A stretch of 64,000 nt of DNA from Deltaproteobacteria bacterium (GTDB lineage Bacteria; Desulfobacterota; DSM-4660; Desulfatiglandales; HGW-15). The position numbers were made by a program, and so were the translations under genes. Below, piece after piece: positions 35,341 through 42,173 of this stretch (positions are counted from its first letter, which is position 1; the number at the start of each line of letters is the position of its first letter). The stretch covers positions 62,001 through 126,000 of the forward strand of contig JAGVAP010000053.1 of NCBI GenBank assembly GCA_020060215.1, given 5' to 3'. The notes under the pieces were generated by a model. The model had not been told where the DNA came from, did no database searches, and saw only the letters and a program-made list of their open reading frames with translations.

Positions 35341-36288
35341 CTAGGCATGGTTTCTCAGCAGCAGGGATATCGGATGGGGATCGAGGTAGATCTGCTGCTT
35401 CAGATAGGGCTGATCATACTTCCGGACGTAGTGCTTGATCAGGGTGACAGGGACGATCAAGGGGAGATGGCCGGAACGATACTGCTCGATGATCTCCAGC
35501 ATCTCCTCCTTTTCATCCCGTGACAGCTCCCGCTTCAGGTATCCCAGCATGTGAAACAGCACGTCGGTGTTCTTCTTTCCGGTCGCTTTCAGCCTGAGGG
35601 CCTGCATGAGCATGGTCTCGTACCTGGAAAAGAGATCCTTCCGGGGAATGGACTTTGCAGCGGCCACCAGTCTCCCCATCTCGCGGTAATGAACCGCGCT
35701 GTGGGAAAGGATCAGCAACTTGTGCGCGGTATGGAACGCCACAAGCCGTCCGAGGCCCTGCCCCCAGGACAGCTCCCTCCACCGCTTCAACACGAAAACC
35801 CTCTCGATGAAGTTCTCCCTCAGAACGGGATCATGGAGCCGCCCCTCGTCTTCTGCAGGGATCAGCGGGAAATGATCCATGAACACCCCGGCAAAGAGGC
35901 CGACTCCTTTTTTCTGGGGGCTGCCGTCCTTCGTATATACCTTGACCCGCTCCATGCCGCTGCTCGGCGACCTGCTCTTGAAGATGAACCCGCAGAGGTC
36001 CTCTCTTTCGAGCTGGACGACCCGTTTCCGGGCCCACCGGATCATCCTGTCCGTGTGGTCACGCCCGGTCCGGATGGTCACCAGCCGGGGGGACAAGGGG
36101 TCCCCGACGAGGCGCATGGGCTCGCGGGGGACGCCGAGGCCGCACTCCGCTTCGGGGCATACGGGCACGTACTCCACGTATTCACCCAGCGTCTCCACCA
36201 GGTACTTGTCCAGCTTATGACCGCCGTCGTATCGGACCGGTTCTCCGAGCAGGCATGAGCTGATCCCGACCTTGATCTTTTCCAGCAT
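35341..36288 (-). CDS. DUF523 plus DUF1722 (YbgA-like) protein
   Basis: From the ATG at 36288 (MLEKIKVGISSCLLG), with GGAGGG upstream, the 315-residue protein has an N-terminal DUF523 domain (SSCLLGEPVRYDGGHK, CPEAECGLGVPREPMRL, LCGFIFKSRSPSSGM). Cysteines that could hold a cluster are conserved in it. The C-terminal DUF1722 domain follows (LVAFHTAHKLLILSHSAVHYREMGRLVA). The domain pair is known in bacteria; the function is not established. Confidence 0.85.
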   Translation of the reverse strand: MLEKIKVGISSCLLGEPVRYDGGHKLDKYLVETLGEYVEYVPVCPEAECGLGVPREPMRLVGDPLSPRLVTIRTGRDHTDRMIRWARKRVVQLEREDLCGFIFKSRSPSSGMERVKVYTKDGSPQKKGVGLFAGVFMDHFPLIPAEDEGRLHDPVLRENFIERVFVLKRWRELSWGQGLGRLVAFHTAHKLLILSHSAVHYREMGRLVAAAKSIPRKDLFSRYETMLMQALRLKATGKKNTDVLFHMLGYLKRELSRDEKEEMLEIIEQYRSGHLPLIVPVTLIKHYVRKYDQPYLKQQIYLDPHPISLLLRNHA

Positions 36289-36481
36289 CGAACCCTCCGG
36301 AATCAGGATAACGGGTTTCCCATACCGGGTCAAATCGGATTTCGCGGAGGATTCGCCTGGCGTGCTTTCTCTTGAGCCTCCCTCGGCAGCGGTGATCTCC
36401 CGGGCGGGTTCAAGTTCTTCCCGCAGCGGCCGATACCTAGAAGACGAAGCAGAAAAGGGGAGAAAAGGGGTTGCCCCCGGA

Positions 36482-36904
36482 GTGACGAGCTTGTCGACCA
36501 AGAGCAGAACAACTTTTCACATCCTGATCGTGGTCACCTTCCTGATGGTGGCTTCCGTTGTTCTATACACCCGGAAGGACTTCAAACTGCCCGAGTTCTC
36601 CTTTCGCCCCTCCGGCCGCGCCGACAACCAGGTGGGATGTCTTCTGGAGACCAGGGTGGGAGACAGGCACCTTCGAATGAACCTGGTGATGGGGGTGGAG
36701 AACCGGGAGCAAAGGGACGATCTGTTAAATAAAATACCGGCGATCAAGAACGAACTCCTGATGTCGGCCGACCGCCCGGACTTCATCCCCTACCTGGAGA
36801 TCAGGGACTTCGATGCCATCCGGGACCATGTCCTCAGGACGGTCAACCGGCACACCCGGAAACCCGTCAACCGGCTGTTTTTCGAGAGCTACTTTTTCGA
36901 CTAG
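36482..36904 (+). CDS. FliL-like single-pass membrane protein
   Basis: The 140-residue product has one N-terminal membrane segment (FHILIVVTFLMVASVVLYT). Its C-terminal domain shares the FliL pattern: a leading strand (HLRMNLVMGVEN), paired helices with IPAIKNELLMS and IRDHVLRTVNRHTRK, and a final strand RLFFESYFFD in the place of the FliL YFTEFIVQ end. GTG at 36482 is the likely start; the ribosome site is poor. It converges with flgM across a strong terminator. True FliL is elsewhere (63703-64000). Confidence 0.6.
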   Translation: MTSLSTKSRTTFHILIVVTFLMVASVVLYTRKDFKLPEFSFRPSGRADNQVGCLLETRVGDRHLRMNLVMGVENREQRDDLLNKIPAIKNELLMSADRPDFIPYLEIRDFDAIRDHVLRTVNRHTRKPVNRLFFESYFFD

Positions 36905-36936
36905 ACTGCGGATGTGAACGGATCGGCTTCCCGGTT

Positions 36937-36970
36937 CGGCCCCCACGGGTGTGGGGGCCGGCCTTTCTTC
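36937..36970. terminator. Bidirectional terminator between the FliL-like gene and flgM
   Basis: CGGCCCCCA and TGGGGGCCG form a 9-bp GC stem around CGGGTG (36937-36960), followed on the plus strand by CCTTTCTTCT. It lies between convergent stop codons. Confidence 0.75.
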
Positions 36971-37281
36971 TATTCGGAGAGGATACCCAGGATCATTTTC
37001 TCGGCCACCCTGGCCGGATCGACTTCATAGGTTCCCTCTTGAACGGCCTTTTGGAGGGCCTGGATCTTTTCCGCCCTTTCGGGGGACTCCCTTTCCAGCA
37101 TCTCCGCTATCTTGCTGATCTCGATCGAAGCAGGGGAGATGCTTACCTCTTCGCTTTTTGCCTGTCCTTCAAGAGGGGCGACCTCTTCCTGCTGAGGGGG
37201 CCCCCCAATCTTCCGGTTGTGGAGGGATTCCGTGGAATTGCTCGCGATGCTCAAGTCCCGATGGATGTCATTAATCTTCAT
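36970..37281 (-). CDS. flgM: Anti-sigma-28 factor FlgM
   Basis: FlgM holds FliA inactive until the hook-basal body is finished and FlgM is exported. The 103-residue protein has the FlgM C-terminal domain (ISKIAEMLERESPERAEKIQALQKAVQEGTYEVDPARVAEKMI) and a flexible polar N-terminal half. It is downstream of a small conserved flagellar gene behind a sigma-28-like promoter, which gives the usual feedback arrangement. Confidence 0.93.
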   Translation of the reverse strand: MKINDIHRDLSIASNSTESLHNRKIGGPPQQEEVAPLEGQAKSEEVSISPASIEISKIAEMLERESPERAEKIQALQKAVQEGTYEVDPARVAEKMILGILSE

Positions 37282-37301
37282 TCTCTATCCTCGCCGTTTG
37301 T

Positions 37302-37565
37302 TTATCCTGCTTCACTGGTAAGCAGTTTCGATGCCGGAGCATGCTGCTCGTCCTCCGTCTCCTTCTCGATCGCAGGAAGCACCTTTGAAATGAGCTGATT
37401 CGAGATCTGGCTCAGGAGATGCCTGCGCCTGGCGCTCATGGAGATATCCACGAGATCCACAGAGCCGTAATTCAAGGAGCCGGCGGCTTCGTACTGGCTG
37501 CTTCTTCTCTTGAGCTGGTTCCCGTAGACGCGGAGAACATTTCGGACTTCGTAGGTTGTAATCAA
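37302..37565 (-). CDS. Small flagellar-locus protein upstream of flgM
   Basis: An 87-residue charged protein (MITTYEVRNVLRVYGNQL, SVDLVDISMSARRRHLLSQ) of the type seen before flgM in Desulfobacterota. Its function is not known to me. The start is best placed at the TTG at 37565: GGAGG is eight bases upstream, and an in-frame ATG at 37607 would lie inside the sigma-28-like promoter at 37587-37613. Confidence 0.7.
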   Translation of the reverse strand: MITTYEVRNVLRVYGNQLKRRSSQYEAAGSLNYGSVDLVDISMSARRRHLLSQISNQLISKVLPAIEKETEDEQHAPASKLLTSEAG

Positions 37566-37586
37566 ATCCTTTATCCTCCGCTCTTC

Positions 37587-37613
37587 ATATCGACCATGGG
37601 GCGACAAACTTTA
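37587..37613 (-). promoter_or_regulatory. Sigma-28 (FliA)-like promoter of the flgM operon
   Basis: On the minus strand TAAA (37613-37610), 15 bases, then GTCGATAT (37594-37587) matches the TAAA-N15-GCCGATAA consensus with two mismatches. The leader to the TTG start would be only about 15 bases. Confidence 0.7.
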
Positions 37614-37724
37614 GGACAATTTTTCGTAAAGATTGAGATCCCTGAAAAATGGTGCAGGGGTTGGGCCATGGGGGCCTCCTTTCAAGAACGAAGACGAACT
37701 CTGTTAAGGTTATGCCGCCAAGGG

Positions 37725-37819
37725 GTAGCACAGGCGGGCGGTGGGTCTCCTCAGTCGATTCCACGACTTTCGATGGAGACCGCCGGGGGAAGGTGAACAG
37801 CCCTAAGCCCCTGTGTTAC
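37725..37819. ncRNA. Nested stem-loop element, possible structured RNA
   Basis: An outer 10-bp stem GTAGCACAGG (37725-37734)/CCTGTGTTAC (37810-37819) encloses GGTCTCC (37744-37750)/GGAGACC (37775-37781). That stem in turn encloses AGTCG (37753-37757)/CGACT (37764-37768). It lies upstream of both flanking sigma-28-like promoters, so it is not in either leader. I could not match it to a known RNA family; the strand is unknown. Confidence 0.35.
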
Positions 37820-37849
37820 GGATACTTGCGGGCGAAGTCATTTTTCTTT

Positions 37850-37876
37850 TCAACATCAGACGCTTTCGGCCGATGA
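37850..37876 (+). promoter_or_regulatory. Sigma-28 (FliA)-like promoter of cheR
   Basis: TCAA (37850-37853), 15 bases, then GCCGATGA (37869-37876) fits TAAA-N15-GCCGATAA with two mismatches. It lies about 65 bases upstream of the cheR ATG. Confidence 0.6.
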
Positions 37877-37940
37877 TGAGTACAGGCTTTTCTCGGCCCC
37901 AGACTCGGAGCCTCCCTCAAGAAGGATAAAGGACCTCGAA

Positions 37941-38768
37941 ATGCAGCTTGAACTATCTGAGAGAGATTACGCCGATCTCAGCAATCTGATCTATGAAAAA
38001 TGCGGCATTTATCTCCACAAGGGCAAGAGAGAGCTTCTCAGGGCGCGCCTCGCAAAGGTCCTCCGGAAGCACGATTTTGCCTCCGTCAGGGATTACTACA
38101 AACATCTTGTGAGCGATCAGACCGGAAAGGAACTGATCCAGCTCCTGGATTCCATCTCAACCAATCTGACCTTCTTCTTCAGAGAACCGAAACACTTTGA
38201 CTTCCTCTCCAATGTCGCGGTTCCCAAGCTGATGAAGAACGGCCGCAAGGGCTCCAGACAGAAGCTGAACGTCTGGTGTGCCGGCTGCTCCAGCGGCGAG
38301 GAGGCCTATTCCATTGCCATGACCATGCTCGAATCCCTTCAGAACCTGAAGCTTCAGGAGGTGAGCATCCTGGCCACCGATATCTCCACCCGGATGCTCA
38401 GCGTCGCAGAGCGGGGGATCTACAGTGAGGAGAAGGTAGAAAAGATCTCTTATGAATGGCGGCGTCGCTACTTTCAAAAGGGGGTCAAGGACTGGCAGGG
38501 CTATTACCGGGTAAAGCCCGCCCTGCGGGAGGCGGTCGAATTCCGGCGGTTCAATCTGGTGGATCCTTTCTCCTTCGGCACCACCTTTGAGATCATCTTC
38601 TGCAGGAACGTGATGATCTATTTCGACAAGCCAACCCAGGAGAAGCTGGTCAATCGCTTCTACGAAGTGCTCTCAAAGGACGGATATTTCCTGATCGGCC
38701 ACTCCGAAAGCCTGACCGGCATCGCTCATTCCTTCCGGTATGTCCAGCCGAGTATTTACGCAAAGTAA
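37941..38768 (+). CDS. cheR: Chemotaxis protein methyltransferase CheR
   Basis: CheR uses SAM to methylate glutamates of chemoreceptors. The 275-residue protein has the N-terminal helical domain (YADLSNLIYEKCGIYLHKGK), LTFFFREPKHFDFL, the SAM motif WCAGCSSGEEAYSIAM, ILATDIST and the C-terminal FEIIFCRNVMIYFDKPTQ. A GGATAAAGGA-type site precedes the ATG, and a sigma-28-like promoter lies upstream. No cheA, cheB or receptor gene is in the window. Confidence 0.95.
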   Translation: MQLELSERDYADLSNLIYEKCGIYLHKGKRELLRARLAKVLRKHDFASVRDYYKHLVSDQTGKELIQLLDSISTNLTFFFREPKHFDFLSNVAVPKLMKNGRKGSRQKLNVWCAGCSSGEEAYSIAMTMLESLQNLKLQEVSILATDISTRMLSVAERGIYSEEKVEKISYEWRRRYFQKGVKDWQGYYRVKPALREAVEFRRFNLVDPFSFGTTFEIIFCRNVMIYFDKPTQEKLVNRFYEVLSKDGYFLIGHSESLTGIAHSFRYVQPSIYAK

Positions 38769-38782
38769 GAAACAGAAATCCC

Positions 38783-38845
38783 GCCACGAAGACGCAAAGA
38801 CAAGAAGAACAATGTTTTTCCTTTGTGTCTTCGTGCCTTTGTGGC
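38783..38845. repeat. Inverted repeat, GCCACGAAGACACAAAGACAC family, copy 3
   Basis: Left arm GCCACGAAGACGCAAAGACA, right arm TTTGTGTCTTCGTGCCTTTG plus TGGC. It occupies the whole gap between convergent cheR and the NtrC-type regulator. Confidence 0.75.
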
Positions 38846-38857
38846 AGATCTTCCCTG

Positions 38858-40249
38858 TTAACCCATCAGCTGGGCGCGCTCTATCCCCTGCTTCTTGATC
38901 TTTTCCACCAGGGTGGTCCTGTTCATGTTCAGCAGCTTCGCCGCCCGGTTTTTCACCCATTCCGCCTTTTCGAGGGCCGTGATGATGAGCTGCCGTTCAT
39001 ATTCGTTGATCGCATTGCTCAAAGAGATGCCTTCGTCCGGAATGACGGCCTTGATCGGCTGTTCGGAGACCTGCTTGTGAGAGATCTTCTCCGGGAGGTC
39101 GTCCAGGGTGAGCTGGCCGGTCTCGGAGAGGATCACCATCCTCTCGATGATGTTCTCCAGCTCCCTCACGTTGCCGGGCCATTCATAGTTCATGAAGGCG
39201 CGCATGACTTCCTTACCGATGGACTTGATCTTTTTCTTCTTGTTCCTTGTCGTGATCTCGAGGAAGTGGTGGACCAGCAGGGGGATGTCCGACCTGCGCT
39301 CCCGGAGGGGTGGGATTTCAATGGGGATGACCTTGAGCCGGTAGTAGAGGTCTTCCCGAAAGGAGCCTTCGTGGACGAGCTTGTCAAGGTCCTTGTTGGT
39401 GGCCGCCAGGATCCGGACGTCGCATCGTATGGTCTTGGTGGCCCCGAGTCTCTCGAACTCCTGTTCCTGGAGCACCCGGAGGAGCTTGACCTGAAGATGG
39501 GGGCTCATCTCCGCCACTTCATCCAGGAAGATCGTGCCTCCGTCCGCAAGCTCGAACCTTCCGATCCGCGTCTTGATGGCATGGGTGAAGGCGCCCTTTT
39601 CGTGGCCGAACAACTCGCTCTCGAGGAGGTCTTCCGGAATGGCGCCGCAGTTGACCGGAACCAGGGGTTTGTCCCGCCTGCGGCTGTGGTAGTGGATGGC
39701 CCTCGCGACGAGCTCCTTGCCGGTGCCCGATTCGCCGAGGATCAGAATGGTGCTGTCCGTATCGGCCACCTTTTCGATGATCCGGAAGACCTTGTTCATC
39801 GGAGGGCTGTCCCCGATGAAATTCTCGAACTTGTACTTGTTCTTCAGCTGCTTCTTCAGCGCGAGATTCTCACGCCGGAGGTTCCTGAACTCCAGGGCCC
39901 GCTTGATCACCATCAGGACCTCTTCCATCTTCACGGGCTTGGTCAGATAGTCGTAGGCCCCGATCTTCATCGCTTCCACCGCATTCTTGATGGTTGCGTG
40001 GCCCGTCAGGATGATCCCGATCGACTCCTGGAGATGGTCCACCAGGTGTCTGAGGACCGCCATCCCGTCCACCTTGGGCATGTTCAGGTCAATGAGGATG
40101 ACATCATAGATCCCCTGCCTGGTCATGTTGATGGCGACCTCTCCGTTTTCAGCCGTATGCACGTCAAATCCTTCACGCTTGAGGAACTGGGAAAAGTACT
40201 CCCTCACCTTCAATTCGTCGTCCACGACCAGGATCCTGGTTTCCGCCAT
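38858..40249 (-). CDS. NtrC-family sigma-54-dependent response regulator
   Basis: The 463 residues comprise a receiver domain (phospho-acceptor Asp54 in VILIDLNMPKVDG), an AAA+ domain (Walker A GESGTGKE near 172-179, Walker B GGTIFLDEVAEM) and a Fis-type HTH (NRAAKLLNMNRTTLVEKIKK). The sigma-54 contact loop reads GAFTHA (219-224) instead of the usual GAFTGA. Placement between cheR and the flagellar operons suggests an FlrC/FlgR-like activator of the sigma-54 flagellar promoters, such as that at 49704-49719. No partner histidine kinase is adjacent. Confidence 0.9.
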   Translation of the reverse strand: MAETRILVVDDELKVREYFSQFLKREGFDVHTAENGEVAINMTRQGIYDVILIDLNMPKVDGMAVLRHLVDHLQESIGIILTGHATIKNAVEAMKIGAYDYLTKPVKMEEVLMVIKRALEFRNLRRENLALKKQLKNKYKFENFIGDSPPMNKVFRIIEKVADTDSTILILGESGTGKELVARAIHYHSRRRDKPLVPVNCGAIPEDLLESELFGHEKGAFTHAIKTRIGRFELADGGTIFLDEVAEMSPHLQVKLLRVLQEQEFERLGATKTIRCDVRILAATNKDLDKLVHEGSFREDLYYRLKVIPIEIPPLRERRSDIPLLVHHFLEITTRNKKKKIKSIGKEVMRAFMNYEWPGNVRELENIIERMVILSETGQLTLDDLPEKISHKQVSEQPIKAVIPDEGISLSNAINEYERQLIITALEKAEWVKNRAAKLLNMNRTTLVEKIKKQGIERAQLMG

Positions 40250-40293
40250 GTTCCGGCACCTCTCAAGATTGGACTTGAAACGTCAGCATTTTG

Positions 40294-40321
40294 GCTCTTC
40301 GAAAAAAATGCCAAGATACTA
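40294..40321 (-). promoter_or_regulatory. Possible sigma-70 promoter of the NtrC-type regulator gene
   Basis: On the minus strand, about 45-100 bases upstream of the ATG at 40249, TTGATC is followed after 16 bases by TAGTAT. The boxes are only partial matches and the coordinates are approximate. Confidence 0.35.
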
Positions 40322-40510
40322 ACACGATTTGGCGCAAGATCAACAATTTTTTGTCACCCGGGGGACCGCAATCGTCATTTTTTTGCAGACCCGTGGCCCC
40401 CTGGGAGCCAGGTGCAGGGTCGGGTGTGGTGATCTCTGGCGGGCGAAGGACCGCCTGACGGTCGCCTTCGATGGATCTGCGAGTGCAAAGCGGGGGAAGG
40501 GGGCTGCAGG

Positions 40511-40960
40511 CTATTCCGAGGGTTTCGGGGGGGCGTCAAAAAGGAGGTGGCGATGGCTGTATCCGGCGTGCGGCAAGACCACCTGTCTGCCCTTCCTGGA
40601 TCCCGCGTCGATCACGAGAGGACCCAGCAGGTTTGTAGAGGCCTGCTCCGGATGTCCCAGAGGGACGGAGACCAGCGTGAAGAGGACCATTTCTTCCCCT
40701 TTCTCACCGACGAAGGGACGCCGCTCATCCGCTGAGAGGTCCTGGAGGTAATCCTTTTTGAAGAAGAACGGATTGGTCAGGACAAAGGCCAGGTCGGGGC
40801 TGTCCATGGACTGCAACCAGAAGAACGGGGAGCCCGGTTTGTCTTCCAGCAGGGCGAACTCCTTGTGCTCCGGGAATCCCAGGAGTCCCTCCGGGAAGTG
40901 GATCACCCGGGTCTCTTCCACCTCAATTCCTCCGAATCGGCTGGTCTGTACGGTTTTCAT
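40511..40960 (-). CDS. fliW: Flagellar assembly factor FliW
   Basis: FliW binds CsrA (and flagellin) and relieves CsrA repression of flagellin translation. The 149-residue protein has the family motifs IHFPEGLLGFPEHKEFAL, PFFWLQSMDSPDLAFVLTNPF and a VPLGHPEQASTNLLGPLVID segment. It follows csrA by 14 bases, the conserved csrA-fliW order. Confidence 0.93.
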   Translation of the reverse strand: MKTVQTSRFGGIEVEETRVIHFPEGLLGFPEHKEFALLEDKPGSPFFWLQSMDSPDLAFVLTNPFFFKKDYLQDLSADERRPFVGEKGEEMVLFTLVSVPLGHPEQASTNLLGPLVIDAGSRKGRQVVLPHAGYSHRHLLFDAPPKPSE

Positions 40961-40974
40961 CTCCTCGGTTCCTT

Positions 40975-41205
40975 CTATTTGGAGGTTTTTGCCAGTTGCG
41001 GCAGCCTGTCCAGATCCCTGGGCGCCCTCGACGCATTGACGTTTTCATCGAGGATAAGTTCGTAGATCTCCGTCCGGTTCACCGGCATATCCTTGGGCGC
41101 CTTGATTCCGAGCCTGACCTGGCTCCCGCGGATATCCAGCACGGTCACCTGCACATCGTTTCCAATGGTGATGCTTTCCTTGGCCTTTCTCGTCAATACA
41201 AGCAC
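40975..41205 (-). CDS. csrA: Carbon storage regulator CsrA
   Basis: CsrA binds GGA motifs in mRNA leaders. I set the start at the GTG at 41205, which gives the canonical MLVLTRKAKESITIG with GGAGG six bases upstream; a GTG two codons earlier is less well spaced. The 76-residue product keeps the conserved GSQVRLGIKAPKDMPVNRTEIY. The leader holds the inverted repeat at 41228-41262, which displays GGA motifs, and a GGA in the ribosome site, so autoregulation is possible. FliW is encoded next. Confidence 0.95.
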   Translation of the reverse strand: MLVLTRKAKESITIGNDVQVTVLDIRGSQVRLGIKAPKDMPVNRTEIYELILDENVNASRAPRDLDRLPQLAKTSK

Positions 41206-41227
41206 TGGCACCCTCCATGGCCCCAGA

Positions 41228-41262
41228 AATATAGGTCCTCTAGGTCCTATAGGACCTATATT
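41228..41262 (-). promoter_or_regulatory. Inverted repeat in csrA leader with GGA motifs
   Basis: AATATAGGTCCT (41228-41239) and AGGACCTATATT (41251-41262) form perfect 12-base arms. Read on the minus strand, the 11-base loop is ATAGGACCTAG, so it presents a GGA, and another AGAGGACC lies at the stem edge. The core matches the repeat at 15963-15994. It may therefore be a dispersed repeat reused as a CsrA site. Confidence 0.5.
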
Positions 41263-41267
41263 GGAAT

Positions 41268-42164
41268 TTACAGATAATCCACCAGGCTCAACTTCATCAC
41301 CTTTGAAGAGGAGCTGAGCGCCGCCTGGTAGGCCAGCTCCCTCGCCTTCAGGTCCATGATGGCCTCGACGATATCCGCGTCCTCGACCTGGGACTTGCGC
41401 TCCGTATAGTTCAGGTCCACATCCTCGAGGATCTTCTCCTTGGTTTCGAGGCGGAGGATCTTGGTCCCGGTATTGGCGATCAGGGAACGCATCTCTTCCA
41501 TTTCGGAGTCCAGGTCGCCCATCACCTGCTGGACGCCTTGTACGTCGTTGGTTGCGAGGTAATCCTTCAGATCGATGATGAGATCGAACAAACCGCTCCC
41601 CGCCGGACCGAAGGCCTCCTCTCCGTCACGGCCGACCTCCACGGTCAGCCCCTTTCCGATGCGGATCGAGAATGGGGCGTCGTCCCCGGAGTAGACGACC
41701 GCGGTGGGATTTTGATCGTTGTCGAGGGCAAACGGCTGGGTGTCCGTCTTGCTTCCGGAGAAGATGTACCGCCCTCCGACGTCTTCGTTGGCGAGGGACA
41801 GGAGCTGGCGGAGGTAGCCGTCCACCAGGACCGATGCGGCGCTCCTCTCGGAGGAGCCCACGGTCGCGCTGGACATCTGGACACAGAGGTTCTTGATCTC
41901 GGAAAGAAGGTCCTGGGTCTGGGTCAGGCTGGATTCGGCCGCGGTCAGCCAGGACCTTCCGACCTCTATGTTCCTGCCCAGCTGCTCCACGCCCGCCAGG
42001 GAGGATCGCAGGTCCAGCAGGGTAACCTGTCCGACGGGGTCGTCGGAGAGCTTGTTGATCTTCTTGGCCGAGCTCACCACCTCGTTCGCCTGCCACATCG
42101 CTTCCGTCACCCTGCCCAGGTTGATCGTGACGTTGTCGTAGATCGTCTTGTTGGCTACTCTCAT
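41268..42164 (-). CDS. flgL: Flagellar hook-filament junction protein FlgL (HAP3)
   Basis: The 298-residue protein has the flagellin-like N-terminal helix (MRVANKTIYDNVTINLGRVTEAMWQANEVVSSAKKIN) and matching C-terminal helix (IVEAIMDLKARELAYQAALSSSSKVMKLSLVDYL), with a GGRYIFSGSKTDTQPF segment typical of FlgL. It lies ten bases downstream of flgK and upstream of csrA in the flgF-to-fliW operon. Confidence 0.95.
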   Translation of the reverse strand: MRVANKTIYDNVTINLGRVTEAMWQANEVVSSAKKINKLSDDPVGQVTLLDLRSSLAGVEQLGRNIEVGRSWLTAAESSLTQTQDLLSEIKNLCVQMSSATVGSSERSAASVLVDGYLRQLLSLANEDVGGRYIFSGSKTDTQPFALDNDQNPTAVVYSGDDAPFSIRIGKGLTVEVGRDGEEAFGPAGSGLFDLIIDLKDYLATNDVQGVQQVMGDLDSEMEEMRSLIANTGTKILRLETKEKILEDVDLNYTERKSQVEDADIVEAIMDLKARELAYQAALSSSSKVMKLSLVDYL

Positions 42165-42173
42165 CTCCGACTC

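Larger units (their letters stand above)
37566..37940. other. Divergent regulatory region between flgM operon and cheR
   Basis: 375 bases contain outward-facing sigma-28-like promoters at each side (37587-37613 minus, 37850-37876 plus) and between them a nested stem structure (37725-37819). No protein-coding frame is convincing. Confidence 0.65.

Noticed and set aside
37700..37830. Cobalamin riboswitch or SRP RNA at the nested stem element
   Set aside because: A GGGAAGGTG-like string and a CCTGTG stem suggested it, but the required conserved boxes and tetraloop are missing, and no suitable downstream gene exists.
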